Part shown: positions 28,692 through 38,943 of the stretch, in pieces
Position numbering within the stretch: the first letter of the stretch is position 1
Layout: every line of letters begins with the position of its first letter
Assembly: GCA_947488605.1 (NCBI GenBank)
Contig: CANKZJ010000003.1
Span: 424,601 to 488,600 of the forward strand
Length of the DNA stretch: 64,000 nucleotides
DNA from: an uncultured Paracoccaceae bacterium
GTDB lineage: Bacteria; Pseudomonadota; Alphaproteobacteria; Rhodobacterales; Rhodobacteraceae
Direction of reading: 5' to 3'
Program-made: the position numbers and the translations under genes
Notes under the pieces: generated by a model
Told to the model about the DNA's origin: nothing
The model's database searches: none
What the model saw: the letters and a program-made list of their open reading frames with translations, nothing else

Positions 28692-29441
28692 ATGAATATG
28701 GTCGGAAAAACCGTACTAATTACGGGTGCAAGTCGCGGGATCGGGGAAGCAGCCGCTTTTACCTTTGCCGAGGCAGGTGCCAATGTCGCTTTGGTGGCGC
28801 GAAGCACGGATGGGATTGCTGATATTGCAGGTAAAATTGGGGAACGCGCGATAGCGATCCCTTGTGATGTGTCGCGGTATTCTGACGTTGCGGCGGCTGT
28901 TTCAGCAACTGCGCAAACGTTTGGTGGGCTTGATGTGCTGATCAATAATGCCGGAGTGGTCGATCCCATTGGGCATTTGCAGGACACAGATCCTGACGCA
29001 TGGTCACGCACGATTGATGTGAACGTCAAAGGTGTGATGCACGGTTTGCACGCAACAATGCCCGGAATGATTGCCCAAGGGCATGGCACAATTATCAATG
29101 TCTCATCAGGTGCCGCTCATGGCCCGGTTGAGGGGTGGAGCGCTTATTGCAGCTCAAAAGCGGCTGTCTACATGTTGACGCGCGTTGCTGACAAAGAAGC
29201 GCGTGAAAAGGGTTTGCGGATTTTGGGCCTGTCGCCCGGAACGGTTGCCACGCAAATGCAGCGCGAGATCAAAGCATCGGGGATCAACCCTGTCAGCCAG
29301 CTTGATTGGTCCGTGCATATCCCGCCCGAGTGGCCGGCAAAGGCGCTTCTTTGGATGTGCTCGCCAGAGGCAGATGCGCATCTGGGCGATGATGTGAGCC
29401 TGCGCGACGATAACATCCGCCGAAAGGTTGGCCTGATATGA
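28692..29441 (+). CDS. short-chain dehydrogenase/reductase
   Basis: 249 residues. Classical SDR: TGASRGIG (11-18), NNAG (85-88), catalytic Ser in NVSSGAAHG (about 139), Tyr152 and Lys156 in AYCSSK. NAD(P)-dependent oxidoreductase; substrate unknown. ATG 28692 has GGAG 8 bases upstream; the reading frame runs on further upstream without a plausible start. Overlaps the enoyl-CoA hydratase gene by 4 bases, suggesting a shared acyl or hydroxy-acyl substrate (inference). Confidence 0.92.
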   Translation: MNMVGKTVLITGASRGIGEAAAFTFAEAGANVALVARSTDGIADIAGKIGERAIAIPCDVSRYSDVAAAVSATAQTFGGLDVLINNAGVVDPIGHLQDTDPDAWSRTIDVNVKGVMHGLHATMPGMIAQGHGTIINVSSGAAHGPVEGWSAYCSSKAAVYMLTRVADKEAREKGLRILGLSPGTVATQMQREIKASGINPVSQLDWSVHIPPEWPAKALLWMCSPEADAHLGDDVSLRDDNIRRKVGLI

Positions 29442-30046
29442 TCCGTTACGAGCAGAACGGCGAAACATGGATCGTGACCATTGATCGCCCTGACAAAGCA
29501 GGGGCATTGACCCGCGATATGCTGACTGAATTAGCCGATATCGCCGAGGCTGCACGGGACGCAAAGCTGTTTATTCTTACGGGAACAGGGGCGGTCTTTA
29601 GTGCGGGTGCAGATTTGGACGCTGCACGTGCGGGTCTTGCTGTTGATCCTGTGTGGGAGCGTCTTTCGACCGCAATTGCCAGCATACACGGGCTGAGCAT
29701 AGCCGCTTTGAATGGGACTGTGGCTGGTGGTGCCTTTGGCATGGTGCTTGCCTGTGATCTGCGGATTGCGGTCGCCGAAGCAAAGTTCTTTTACCCGGTG
29801 ATGAAGCTTGGGTTCTTGCCGCAGCCGACTGATCCGCACCGTTTGGTTGCGTTGGTTGGCTCTGCGCGGGCCAAGTTGATCTTGATGGCAGGTCAAAAGA
29901 TTAAGGCTGCCGAGGCGCAAACCTGGGGTCTCGTGGATCAGATTGTAGCGCAGGAAGACTTGATCACCACCGCGCAAACTTTGGGGGCGGATGTTCTATC
30001 CGCGGATCGGCTTCATATTGCTGCGATCAAGGGGATGATGCGTTAA
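29438..30046 (+). CDS. enoyl-CoA hydratase/isomerase family protein
   Basis: 202 residues, shorter than the typical 255-260. Crotonase core present: IDRPDKAGALTRDML, oxyanion loop LTGTGAVFSAGADLDAA and LNGTVAGGAFGMVLACDLRI. The C-terminal helical trimerisation region is reduced. The second catalytic Glu typical of hydratases (VAEAKFFYPVMKLGFLP region) is not obvious, so it may be an isomerase or a thioesterase-like member. Coupled to the SDR (ATGA overlap). Confidence 0.88.
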   Translation: MIRYEQNGETWIVTIDRPDKAGALTRDMLTELADIAEAARDAKLFILTGTGAVFSAGADLDAARAGLAVDPVWERLSTAIASIHGLSIAALNGTVAGGAFGMVLACDLRIAVAEAKFFYPVMKLGFLPQPTDPHRLVALVGSARAKLILMAGQKIKAAEAQTWGLVDQIVAQEDLITTAQTLGADVLSADRLHIAAIKGMMR

Positions 30047-30103
30047 CCTTGCGTCTGGCGCCGGAGACCGTCAGAAGGCGGCAACAAGATAGGGTGGGTG
30101 AGA

Positions 30104-31411
30104 ATGGATCCGGACACATTGATGGATCAGGCACGCGGGGCGTTTGATCAAGCTTTGACCTTGGCGCAAGAGTGGCTTTTGTCGCCAGCGGCGTGGTCTC
30201 AATTCGGGCTGTTGATCGGGGCTTACCTGCTCGCGCGTTTGGTCAACCGGATCATATCGCCAAAGATCAAAGATCTCTTGACGCCTGAGCCTGAGAACCA
30301 GTCCATCATTGCAACAGCGCGGCGGTTTGTCTTGATCTTTTTGCCGCTGTTGCTACCGCTTTTGGCGTACGGGTTCACGGCTATTGGCGAAGTCGTCACG
30401 CGGTCTCTCTTCGGGTCTGGCGCGGTCATCGCCTTTGGTAAGCGGGTCTTCTTGTTCCTTGCTGCCCGCGCTCTTGCGAAACACATCATCACCGATCCGT
30501 TCCTCAAGACACTGGCGAAATATGTCCTTGTGCCCGTTGCAGCGCTTTATGCGATTGGCGTTTTGGATCAGGTGGTTGCAGGGCTTGATCAGGCACAGGT
30601 AAACCTTGGCAACATCAGCTTTTCGGCCCTTGCGATCGCGCGGGGCTTGGTTGCTGGTAGCATTTTGTTCTGGTTTGGTCGGTGGTCAAATACGCAGTCG
30701 TCTGCCTATATCGAACAACAGCCAATGCGTCCGGCAATCCGGCAATTGGCAATCAAATCATCCGAATTCGCGATCTTTGCGCTCGCCTTTCTGATATTGA
30801 TGAACGTCATGGGGATCAGCCTCAGTTCGCTGGCGATCCTTGGTGGTGCGATCGGTGTGGGCCTTGGTTTCGGTTTGCAAAAGATTGCCTCGAACTTCGC
30901 ATCTGGCGTGATCTTGATGGTCGAGGGTCAAGCGACAGTTGGCGACTACGTTGAGCTTGACGGAGGTGAGGCAGGCACGATCGTCAAGATGCTTGCCCGG
31001 GCAACTATTCTTGAAACGTTCGATGGGCGCTGGATCGTCGTACCAAACGAAGACTTCATTACCACGCGGGTGGTCAACTATTCAGATTCCGGTTCAGCGA
31101 ACCGTTTGGAAGTTGAATTTTCGGTCAGCTACGACACTGACATTAACCAGATCCCCGCCATCATCGAAGCGGCCGTATCAAAGCATCCGGGCGTTCTGCA
31201 GGAACCAGAAGGACCAGATTGCGAGCTGCGCGGTTTTGGAGATAGCGGGATCGATTTTTGCGTTGAATTTTGGGTCGAAGGCATCGACGACGGGAAGAAC
31301 AAATATTCGTCAGATGTTCTGTTCCTTGTTTGGAATGCCCTGAAAGATAACGACATCGAAATCCCGTATCCGCACCGCGTTGTTGAGATTAAGGGGCAAT
31401 TGCCGCAGTGA
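30104..31411 (+). CDS. MscS-type mechanosensitive channel
   Basis: 435 residues. Several N-terminal hydrophobic helices, then the pore helix and beta domain: ISLSSLAILGGAIGVGLGFGLQKIA (split as TM3 and the signature G-rich helix), ASNFASGVILMVEGQATVGDYVEL, then PNEDFITTRVVNYS. The VGLGFGLQ..ASNF..G segment is the MscS hallmark. Opens on membrane tension to release solutes during hypo-osmotic shock. Start ATG 30104 (GTG 30098 also in frame). Ends overlapping the flavoprotein gene (GTGA). Confidence 0.93.
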   Translation: MDPDTLMDQARGAFDQALTLAQEWLLSPAAWSQFGLLIGAYLLARLVNRIISPKIKDLLTPEPENQSIIATARRFVLIFLPLLLPLLAYGFTAIGEVVTRSLFGSGAVIAFGKRVFLFLAARALAKHIITDPFLKTLAKYVLVPVAALYAIGVLDQVVAGLDQAQVNLGNISFSALAIARGLVAGSILFWFGRWSNTQSSAYIEQQPMRPAIRQLAIKSSEFAIFALAFLILMNVMGISLSSLAILGGAIGVGLGFGLQKIASNFASGVILMVEGQATVGDYVELDGGEAGTIVKMLARATILETFDGRWIVVPNEDFITTRVVNYSDSGSANRLEVEFSVSYDTDINQIPAIIEAAVSKHPGVLQEPEGPDCELRGFGDSGIDFCVEFWVEGIDDGKNKYSSDVLFLVWNALKDNDIEIPYPHRVVEIKGQLPQ

Positions 31412-32631
31412 CAGACGCTGTTGTAATCGGGGCCGGACCAGCTGGATTGATGGCTGCCGAAGAGCTGGGCAAGGCGGGTCACTCCGTCATTCTGACGGAT
31501 GCAATGCCGTCAGTTGGACGCAAGTTTTTGATGGCTGGCAAATCTGGTCTTAACCTAACGAAATCGGCACCTATTGAAGCGTTCCATGCAGCCTATGGGG
31601 CTGATTTGCCTCGCGCGTTGACTGAGGCGTTGGATGCGTTTGGTCCAGAACAGGTCATGGCATGGGCCGAGGGTTTGGGCCAACCTCTTTTTACCGGGTC
31701 GACAGGGCGCGTATTTCCCAAAGCGATGAAAGCGTCCCCTTTATTGCGGGCATGGATGGCACGGCTGGAAAGCTATGGGGTTGAGGCGCGCACGAAGTGG
31801 CGCTGGACCGGGTGGAATGATGGTGCGTTGGTTTTTGACACGCCCGATGGGGCAGCACAGCTAAGGCCCAAAGTTACTGTGCTTGCGCTGGGTGGTGCAA
31901 GTTGGGCGCGTCTTGGATCGAACGGCGCATGGTCGACGCTATTGCCAGATGTTGTCGCACCGTTTGCGCCTGCGAATATGGGCTTTTTGGTCAATTGGAC
32001 GGATCATATGGCCCCTCATTTTGGGGCACCTGTCAAATCAGTAGGGTTGGCGGCGGGTGATACTTTCACGCGGGGTGAGTTTGTCATTACCCGAAACGGG
32101 ATTGAAGGCGGCGGGATCTACCTTGTCTCACGCGCGATGCGGGAAGGCGCGCCTCTCACACTCGACTTGATGCCTGACTGGTCGGTCGAGAAATTGCGCG
32201 CGGCCCTTGCGAAACCGCGCGGCAAAGCAAGCATGACCACGCATTTGCGCAAGGTCTTGCGGTTTGACGCTTTGCGTACCGCGCTTTTGTATGAATTTGG
32301 CAAACCGTTTCCTGATGATCTTGCCTCGTTGATCAAAGCTGTGCCTGTCTTGCATGACGGCCCCAAAGATATGGACGAGGCAATTTCGACGGCTGGCGGG
32401 GTGCGTTTTGATGCGCTGACGCAGGATTTAATGCTCAAAGATAAGCCAGGGATTTTTTGCGCAGGCGAAATGATTGACTGGGAGGCGCCCACCGGCGGCT
32501 ATCTTATTACGGCCTGTCTTGCGACGGGAAAGGTCGCAGGATCAGCAGCAGCAAGTTTCGCGCAACATCAATCTGGTTCACTTGATTCTCAAGAAGAGCC
32601 GCGGCATTCGCAGGCAGGTCATTTGCCCTAG
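31408..32631 (+). CDS. NAD(P)/FAD-dependent oxidoreductase (HI0933/BaiN-like, TIGR03862 type)
   Basis: 407 residues. Rossmann FAD-binding motif at the extreme N-terminus (VVIGAGPAGLMAAEELGKAG, 5-24), second motif VGRKFLMAGKSGLNLTKSAP typical of HI0933-like flavoproteins, and a C-terminal GIFCAGEMIDWEAPTGGYLI FAD segment. Subgroup TIGR03862; physiological substrate unknown. GTG start at 31408 overlaps the MscS stop, so translation is coupled. Confidence 0.9.
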   Translation: MTDAVVIGAGPAGLMAAEELGKAGHSVILTDAMPSVGRKFLMAGKSGLNLTKSAPIEAFHAAYGADLPRALTEALDAFGPEQVMAWAEGLGQPLFTGSTGRVFPKAMKASPLLRAWMARLESYGVEARTKWRWTGWNDGALVFDTPDGAAQLRPKVTVLALGGASWARLGSNGAWSTLLPDVVAPFAPANMGFLVNWTDHMAPHFGAPVKSVGLAAGDTFTRGEFVITRNGIEGGGIYLVSRAMREGAPLTLDLMPDWSVEKLRAALAKPRGKASMTTHLRKVLRFDALRTALLYEFGKPFPDDLASLIKAVPVLHDGPKDMDEAISTAGGVRFDALTQDLMLKDKPGIFCAGEMIDWEAPTGGYLITACLATGKVAGSAAASFAQHQSGSLDSQEEPRHSQAGHLP

Positions 32632-32915
32632 AAATGAATGTTGTAATTTTGCATCTATTTCATGGTGCATGTATCGAGAACTTTGTAAGCATCAAGCGTC
32701 TACAGCGCGTGTTTTGCTCAATATTTATTGGGTTTGACGATTAATTCCTCACATCAGACCATCAAATAATACAGGACGGTCATAAAAGCGCCTATTTCAA
32801 AAGTTTTTTTGTCTTAATTCACCACTAGGATTTACTTGAAAGGCTTGATTCTATAGGGAGATATGGAGCGGTCGCACTTTGGCCGTAATGTCCAGTGCAT
32901 GAATGGAGTACCGAT

Positions 32916-33128
32916 ATGCGCCTTACAACAACTCTCGCAGCAGCAGCTGCACTCTCAGTTTCCGCCGTTGCCGCCTCCGCTGGTGGTATGAGCGACGAAG
33001 TTATGGAAGCACCAGTCGTCATGGCCGAGCCAATGGCTGAGCCAGCAGCATCATCCGTGAGCCCAACATATGTTGTTCTCGGTGTGCTTGCAGCACTTCT
33101 GATCGCTGCTGCGGTTGCTGAAGACTAA
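32916..33128 (+). CDS. small exported single-span membrane protein
   Basis: 70 residues. N-terminal signal peptide (about 1-22, cleavage at ASA), a Met/Pro/Glu-rich spacer (MEAPVVMAEPMAEPAA), and a C-terminal membrane helix (51-68) ending VAED. No known domain. ATG 32916 follows an AT-rich 280-base intergenic region and the gene is followed by a strong terminator, so it is an independent, probably well expressed unit. Small proteins of this shape are common in roseobacters; function unknown. Confidence 0.75.
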   Translation: MRLTTTLAAAAALSVSAVAASAGGMSDEVMEAPVVMAEPMAEPAASSVSPTYVVLGVLAALLIAAAVAED

Positions 33129-33150
33129 TAGCGTAAGCTAGTTTTAGTTA

Positions 33151-33178
33151 AGGGGCAGGCTTCGGCCTGCCCTTTTTC
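33151..33178 (+). terminator. rho-independent terminator
   Basis: AGGGGCAGGC (33151-33160), TTCG tetraloop, GCCTGCCCT (33165-33173), then TTTT. Ends the 70-aa protein gene. Confidence 0.92.
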
Positions 33179-33192
33179 GTTTCTGACCTGAT

Positions 33193-34215
33193 TTAGCGCC
33201 GCGCCATCATCGCAAGGCGGATCAGTGTACGCTCCATCAACGCATTTTGTGGCGCTGTATTTGCAGAGCGGAGTTGCAAATCAACGTCTGTCAAAGCGGT
33301 CAAAGCTTTTTCCAAACGATCCCGCCCCCACTGCCCAGCCTGGCGCACCACCTTGTCGCGCCTTTGCCCGAAAACAGGTGGACGCAATCGCCCTGCACCT
33401 GCCGCCGGACCGCCGGGATCAGATGCGACAACATGCAGTCTGCGAAAGTGGCGCATCGCACCAATACAAAGCGTGACGGGTGCTACCCCCTGTGCATAAA
33501 GACTGCGCAGCAAAGGCCCAAGTTGGTCGGCTTGACCGGTTGCTACGACCTCTAGGATATCATCGACGTCGACTTCAGCGGACTGAGGTGCGTTGGCCAT
33601 GATGTCTTCGATGCTGAGCGGTTGGTCATCACCGCGTTTGTATAGACTGACCTTCTCAAGGGTTTGGCGAAAGTCACCCGGCTCAAGTGTATCCGCCAAA
33701 GCCATCAAGGCTTCCATCACATCGCGGTCAGGCACGGCAATTGTGGCATCTCTCAAGGCCTGCTCAACATCTGCGATTGTAGGGGGGTCGTCATAAAGAC
33801 CAATAGCAACCGCGTTTCGGTGGCCCTCTACGGCCTTACGTAAAGCGGACTTTGCCGTAAGCTGACCCGCTGTGATGACGACCTGCGCATCGCCGGACTG
33901 CCAATCGGCCATGGCTGTTGCGATTAACTTGGCAAGGCCATCAGTAGCGTCTTCGACAAATGCAACGCGGTGACCGGGAAAGAAACCTTGCGCCTTGATT
34001 GCATCCAATAAGAGCGCGGGATCTTTGCGCAAGTCAGCGGCGTTGATGCGCGTCAAACGCATCTCTTCTTCGCCTTCAGGTCCAATCAGTGCCTTGATCA
34101 CGTGTTGCCGCTTTTCAGCGACGCGCATCGGATCGGCGCCAAAGATCAGTAGGGCTGCATGGCTTGGATCAGGTTTGCGAAAATAGCCGTTGGCCGCGGG
34201 ACCTGTCAGTTTCAT
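33193..34215 (-). CDS. holA: DNA polymerase III delta subunit
   Basis: 340 residues, the usual size. HolA-type features: LLIFGADPMRVAEKRQHVIK near the N-terminus, a central AAA+-like region (MEALMALADTLEPGDFRQTL) and the C-terminal collar domain ending ALMERTLIRLAMMARR. Component of the clamp-loader complex. Third gene of leuS-lptE-holA, a conserved order in alphaproteobacteria; ATG overlaps the lptE stop. Confidence 0.93.
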   Translation of the reverse strand: MKLTGPAANGYFRKPDPSHAALLIFGADPMRVAEKRQHVIKALIGPEGEEEMRLTRINAADLRKDPALLLDAIKAQGFFPGHRVAFVEDATDGLAKLIATAMADWQSGDAQVVITAGQLTAKSALRKAVEGHRNAVAIGLYDDPPTIADVEQALRDATIAVPDRDVMEALMALADTLEPGDFRQTLEKVSLYKRGDDQPLSIEDIMANAPQSAEVDVDDILEVVATGQADQLGPLLRSLYAQGVAPVTLCIGAMRHFRRLHVVASDPGGPAAGAGRLRPPVFGQRRDKVVRQAGQWGRDRLEKALTALTDVDLQLRSANTAPQNALMERTLIRLAMMARR

Positions 34216-34697
34216 GTGGAGTGCTCGGGTGTCAGTGCCAAAAGGCGGCTGACAATCATATCGGCAAGAATGATCGACAACCTCTCAACCGCATCATCTT
34301 GTGTGGCTTGGGTCGCAATTGTTGAACTGGTGGCTGAATAACTGGTGAAGGTTTCAACAGTCCCCGTCTCAATCCGGGCATTGGTTGCTGCATCGCGCAA
34401 GGTCCATGTCGCGGTTCCGATAACATTAAAGCGGGATGTATCCCCATCTGATGTGATCGCGGCACTGCGCTGGTTCAGGCTGATCTGCGTGGAAACAAGG
34501 TACTTTGGCGTGTCGGTCCGTCCCAACCTTTCTTCCAACTGCTCGCGCAACCTGAAACCGGCGACAGTGTCGTCAGAAACGAAGGCTGTGTTCTGCCTGA
34601 AAACACTCTCACCGCTGTAGATCGGCGTAAAGCCACAGGCGCTCAATCCCATAAGCCCCAAGATCAAGATGCGGCGGGATGTGCGGCTAGATAACAA
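34212..34697 (-). CDS. lptE: LPS-assembly lipoprotein LptE
   Basis: 161 residues. Lipoprotein signal: [15 protein letters not shown] with lipid-modified Cys at about residue 21, followed by the LptE-typical GFTPIY. The mature domain is the small alpha/beta LptE fold ([20 protein letters not shown]). Forms the plug of the outer-membrane LPS translocon LptDE. Overlaps leuS by 11 bases and holA by 4. Confidence 0.92.
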   Translation of the reverse strand: MLSSRTSRRILILGLMGLSACGFTPIYSGESVFRQNTAFVSDDTVAGFRLREQLEERLGRTDTPKYLVSTQISLNQRSAAITSDGDTSRFNVIGTATWTLRDAATNARIETGTVETFTSYSATSSTIATQATQDDAVERLSIILADMIVSRLLALTPEHST

Positions 34698-37245
34698 TGT
34701 TCACAATCCGGCCCGGCACAACGATAAGCTTCTTGGGTGCACCACCATCAAGGGCGTTCTGCACGACCTCAAGTGCCATCGCCATCGCTTCAACGTCGGC
34801 TTTGGACGCATCCGCAGCGACGTTAATCTCTGCCCGGCGTTTTCCGTTAATCTGAATTGGCATGGTGACGGTATCCTCAACCAACATGGCCTCATCCGCA
34901 ATAGGCCAAGGTGCATTCGCAATCAGGCCCGCGCCACCCAGCAAAGCCCAGATTTCTTCCGAGAGATGCGGCGTCATTGGGGACATCAGTTGGGCCAGCA
35001 CCTTGGCCGCTTGTTTTTTGGCCGCACCGCCCGCTTTAGATTTCGCGAGGGTGTTGGTGAAGGCATAGAGCTTGGCAATTGCCGCGTTAAATCCAAAGCT
35101 TTCGACGCCCATCGTTATGTCGTGAATGGCTTTGTGCATCGCCCGCAAAAGCGCTTCGTCTTCATTGCCCGGCGCATCCGTCATAGCCGCGATTTCATGG
35201 GCTACACGGTGAACTCTGTTGAGGTGCTTGAATGTGGCTTCTGCACCTGATGCGGTCCATTCGACATCGCGCTCTGGAGGGCTGTCGGACAGCACAAACC
35301 AGCGGGCGGTATCAGCACCGTATTTGGCCAGAATGTCGTCGGGATCAACGACGTTCTTTTTGGACTTCGACATTTTAGCAGAGGGGATCACATCGACGTC
35401 TTCACCTGTGGCACCCAAACGTGCACCGCTCTCGGTCCACTCGATATGTTCAGGCAAATGATAGACCGGACGGTCTTTTTCATCGCGGGTCACGTAAATC
35501 TCGTGCGTGACCATGCCTTGGGTGAATAGCGCGTTAAATGGCTCGGACGTGCCTTGCGGCAGGTGCCCCGTCATATTCATCGCACGTGCAAAGAAGCGAC
35601 TGTAAAGCAGATGCAGGATCGCGTGTTCAATCCCACCGATATACTGGTCAACGTTCATCCAATAAGCGGCATCATCAACATCAGTTGGCGTCGCCGCATG
35701 AGGGGCCGTGAAGCGCGCATAATACCACGACGAATCCACGAACGTGTCCATCGTATCCGTTTCGCGTTGGGCAGGTTTGCCACACGTCGGGCAAGTGCAA
35801 TCGCGCCATGTCGGATGGCGGTCAAGTGGGTTGCCGGGGACGTCAAACGTCACATCATAAGGCAACTCAATAGGCAGGTTTTCTTTTGCTTCGGGTACCA
35901 CGCCGCAGTCATCGCAATGCACGACAGGGATCGGGCAGCCCCAGTAGCGTTGACGGGACAGGCCCCAATCGCGTAGGCGGAACTTTGTGACACCTTCGCC
36001 GATACCGTTGCTTTCACAAAAAGCAATTGCCGTTGCGATACCATCATCGCCTGTCTGTTCGGTGTCACCCGCAAAACCACGGATATAGATCACGGGTTCG
36101 GATTTGGGCGGCACGAAAGCATCGCCGCCATCCTCGGGCATGATGATCCCATCATCTTTGACTGGCGCATAGGTGCTGATAACAGGCAGATCATACTTAC
36201 GTGCAAAGTCCAGATCGCGCTGGTCGTGTGCAGGGCAGCCGAAAATTGCGCCTGTACCATAATCCATCAGGATGAAGTTCGCGATGTAGACGGGCAGATT
36301 GGGGTGGCCGTCAAGCGGATGCTTCACGGTTAACCCGGTATCATGACCCAGCTTATCAGCTTTTTCGATCGCCTCGGCTGTTGTTCCACCTTTGCGGCAT
36401 TCGGCACAGAACGCGGCAACTGTTTCGTCTTTGGCCTCTAGTTCTCTGGCCAAGGGGTGATCGGGCGAAATGCCAACAAATGACGCACCCATCAGCGTAT
36501 CGGGGCGTGTCGTGTAGACTTCGATCTCGCCACCGTCGGTGCGTTCAAAGGCAAATTGCAGGCCGCGTGATTTGCCGATCCAGTTTGCCTGCATCAACTT
36601 CACCTTCGCAGGCCAGTTGTCGAGGCTGTCAATCGCGGTCAGCAGTTCCTCGGAATAGTCGCTGATCTTGAAGAACCATTGCACTAACTCGCGGCGCTCG
36701 ACTTCTGCACCGGAGCGCCAACCTTTGCCGTCTATGACCTGTTCGTTTGCCAGCACGGTCATGTCGACCGGATCCCAGTTTACGACCGCTTTCTTACGGT
36801 AAATCAGCCCTTTGGACAAAAAGTCGATGAACAACGCCTGTTGCTGTCCATAGTATTCAGGATCACAGGTTGCGAATTCGCGGGACCAGTCAATCGACAG
36901 GCCCAGCGGCTTCATCTGTGCCTTCATGTCGGCGATATTCTGGTAGGTCCAATCTTTGGGGTGACCGCCTGATGCCATCGCGGCATTTTCGGCGGGCATG
37001 CCAAAGGCGTCCCAGCCCATTGGATGCAGGATGTTGTGACCGGTCGCCAGCTTGTAGCGGGCGATCACGTCACCCATTGTGTAGTTGCGCACGTGACCCA
37101 TGTGGATGCGGCCAGACGGGTAGGGGAACATCTCAAGCACATAGTACTTTGGTTTGTCGTCGCTGCGTGTCGCCTTGAAGGTTTCAGCATCCGACCAGAC
37201 GGCCTGCCATTTCGCTTCGATTGCGGAGGGGGTGTAAGTGGTCAT
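34687..37245 (-). CDS. leuS: leucyl-tRNA synthetase
   Basis: 852 residues. Class I aminoacyl-tRNA synthetase: HIGH motif as HMGH in [19 protein letters not shown] (about 42-60), the editing (CP1) domain with [12 protein letters not shown], LeuS-specific [13 protein letters not shown], and KMSKS in [15 protein letters not shown]. Charges tRNA-Leu with leucine and edits misactivated amino acids. First gene of the leuS-lptE-holA operon; a strong 8-bp GC hairpin lies 27 bases upstream of its ATG. Confidence 0.97.
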   Translation of the reverse strand: MTTYTPSAIEAKWQAVWSDAETFKATRSDDKPKYYVLEMFPYPSGRIHMGHVRNYTMGDVIARYKLATGHNILHPMGWDAFGMPAENAAMASGGHPKDWTYQNIADMKAQMKPLGLSIDWSREFATCDPEYYGQQQALFIDFLSKGLIYRKKAVVNWDPVDMTVLANEQVIDGKGWRSGAEVERRELVQWFFKISDYSEELLTAIDSLDNWPAKVKLMQANWIGKSRGLQFAFERTDGGEIEVYTTRPDTLMGASFVGISPDHPLARELEAKDETVAAFCAECRKGGTTAEAIEKADKLGHDTGLTVKHPLDGHPNLPVYIANFILMDYGTGAIFGCPAHDQRDLDFARKYDLPVISTYAPVKDDGIIMPEDGGDAFVPPKSEPVIYIRGFAGDTEQTGDDGIATAIAFCESNGIGEGVTKFRLRDWGLSRQRYWGCPIPVVHCDDCGVVPEAKENLPIELPYDVTFDVPGNPLDRHPTWRDCTCPTCGKPAQRETDTMDTFVDSSWYYARFTAPHAATPTDVDDAAYWMNVDQYIGGIEHAILHLLYSRFFARAMNMTGHLPQGTSEPFNALFTQGMVTHEIYVTRDEKDRPVYHLPEHIEWTESGARLGATGEDVDVIPSAKMSKSKKNVVDPDDILAKYGADTARWFVLSDSPPERDVEWTASGAEATFKHLNRVHRVAHEIAAMTDAPGNEDEALLRAMHKAIHDITMGVESFGFNAAIAKLYAFTNTLAKSKAGGAAKKQAAKVLAQLMSPMTPHLSEEIWALLGGAGLIANAPWPIADEAMLVEDTVTMPIQINGKRRAEINVAADASKADVEAMAMALEVVQNALDGGAPKKLIVVPGRIVNIVI

Positions 37246-37271
37246 CGTCTGGGTCTTTCCAAAAAGCGAAA

Positions 37272-37292
37272 CGCCGGGCGGTGTGCCCGGCG
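37272..37292 (-). promoter_or_regulatory. GC-rich hairpin in the leuS leader
   Basis: CGCCGGGC (37272-37279), loop of 5, GCCCGGCG (37285-37292). On the minus strand it is followed by GTTTCGCTTTTTGG and then the leuS start 27 bases on. It could be an attenuator, a transcript-stabilising hairpin or a back-up terminator for the porin gene. Confidence 0.45.
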
Positions 37293-37384
37293 GTATTCAT
37301 AATCTGGCAAGAGGCCGATGGCTATAGGGTGCAGCCGACAATCCAAATTTGGTTTGGCGCAAAAAGCCTACCCCACAAAAGCAA

Positions 37385-37408
37385 AGAGCGACCCCGAAGG
37401 GCCGCTCT
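37385..37408 (-). terminator. terminator of the porin gene
   Basis: Minus-strand stem AGAGCGGCCC-TTCG-GGGTCGCTCT (one G:U pair) followed by TTGCTTTTG, about 25 bases after the porin stop. Confidence 0.8.
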
Positions 37409-37432
37409 CGCAATTAGGTCGATCTGCTTCGA

Positions 37433-38716
37433 TTAGAAGGAGAAGGAAACCTCAACAGTTGTACCTGGCATGTACTCGCCAGCACCGATTTCGTCTTCTT
37501 GGTCGCCGTCGTCATCTTCTGCGAAGACAGTCAGGAATGTAGCACCGCCACCGAGATCGTAGCTACCACCGACATAGTAGTCAGAGTCGTCGCCTTCGTT
37601 CTCGTTCTGGATACCAGCAAGAAGTGTCAGGCCAAGACCTGTGTCGTATGAACCGTCAAGGTTGTACTTGTCTGTACCTTGGTCGTTGTCATAGTCGAAT
37701 GTCGCAGCGATTGGACCGTCTGCGTATGCAACAGTAACACCGTAGTTCGGATCTTCGTTTGCGCCACCTTCTTCAGCAACATAGTAAACAGTCGCTGTAA
37801 CTGGACCGAATGGATATGCAACCTGAATACCTGTTGATGTAGTATCAGCAGTCTCGTTGGATGCGTATGCAAGTGTGATGTCTGCGCCAGAAACGCTTAC
37901 GCCACCGGAGATACCCCAGATTTCGGCTTCGTTGAAGTCACCGTTTGCAACGCCAGGAGCGTACAGACCAGCTTCTACAAGAGCGTCGATGTCATCGGAA
38001 TTAGCGCCATCTGCAGCCGCTGCGATGCCTGCAGATACTGATTCTTCTTGGTAAGCCACAGACATAGAGAACATGCCTACGTCGCCTGAAACACCAATTG
38101 ACAGCTGATCAACAACTTCGTCGTTTGTTGTAAGAGTACCGGCAGCCGCAAGAAGCGCAGCGCCAGAGCCTGCATCGACAACGCCATCGCCGTCTGTGTC
38201 ATAGTCTGCAAACGGCCCAGCAGGTACTGTGTACGTATCGTTTACAAAACCACCAAGTGCGTGTGTGATGTTGTAAGACACAGAAGCGTCAAAGCCGCCC
38301 AATGTCACGTCGCCGCGGATTACGTTTTCGCCGTCAGCTTCGGAGAAGCCGTCAGACTCCATATCGCCGGCAGATGCCCACTGTGTTTCAGCAGCAAATG
38401 CTGTGTCGCCGAGATAGAGGCTTGCACCGTCTGATTCCAGTGACAGCAGAACGCCGTCAGAGCTAACAGCTTGACCGTTAGTTTCGTCGAACAGGTCGAA
38501 CTCAAGTGCCAAAGACGCTGTAACACCGTTGTCGAGAGCGGCTGTACCAGTGACGTTCAGGTCACCTTCCCAGTAGAAACCGTCTTCGCCAAATGTAGCG
38601 TCGTCGTTGAAGCCCAAAGATGCGTCGCCACCAAAAGTGACGCCAGCGTGTCCGTCAGCAGCAGCAGCGCCGGCAAATGCGACGATAGCTGTTGTTGTAA
38701 GAAGGATGCTTTTCAT
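37433..38716 (-). CDS. major outer-membrane porin (roseobacter type)
   Basis: 427 residues. Signal peptide MKSILLTTTAIVAFAGAAAA (cleavage near residue 20), mature start DGHAGVTFGGDASLGFNDD. Strongly acidic beta-barrel with alternating hydrophobic strands and Asp/Gly/Asn-rich loops, ending with a C-terminal aromatic (VEVSFSF), the OMP assembly signal. Resembles general diffusion porins of Rhodobacteraceae. Codon usage is restricted (many GTC/GCA/CCG-free stretches), consistent with high expression. Single gene with its own terminator; leader hairpin at 38738-38753. Confidence 0.9.
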   Translation of the reverse strand: MKSILLTTTAIVAFAGAAAADGHAGVTFGGDASLGFNDDATFGEDGFYWEGDLNVTGTAALDNGVTASLALEFDLFDETNGQAVSSDGVLLSLESDGASLYLGDTAFAAETQWASAGDMESDGFSEADGENVIRGDVTLGGFDASVSYNITHALGGFVNDTYTVPAGPFADYDTDGDGVVDAGSGAALLAAAGTLTTNDEVVDQLSIGVSGDVGMFSMSVAYQEESVSAGIAAAADGANSDDIDALVEAGLYAPGVANGDFNEAEIWGISGGVSVSGADITLAYASNETADTTSTGIQVAYPFGPVTATVYYVAEEGGANEDPNYGVTVAYADGPIAATFDYDNDQGTDKYNLDGSYDTGLGLTLLAGIQNENEGDDSDYYVGGSYDLGGGATFLTVFAEDDDGDQEDEIGAGEYMPGTTVEVSFSF

Positions 38717-38737
38717 GGATATTTTCCCTCGTGTTAT

Positions 38738-38753
38738 GCATTCTCAAGAATGC
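38738..38753. promoter_or_regulatory. hairpin in the porin leader
   Basis: GCATTC-TCAA-GAATGC is a perfect 6-bp stem with a four-base loop, 22 bases upstream of the porin ATG. Porin leaders are common targets of stabilising hairpins and small RNAs; role here not shown. Confidence 0.35.
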
Positions 38754-38943
38754 CAGTTTTCCCTAGCATTGGCGTCTAACTGCTCTCTCGCGGGCCGACA
38801 CTCAAGTGAATAAAGGCCTAAATCGGGCTCTTTGATGGAAATGATGCATCAATGACACACAAATATTTCGGTCATGACAGGGGTTGAAATTCGCTCTATT
38901 TCAGGACGAAACCTACCGTGATCCTTATTTCTTGGAGCCTGCC

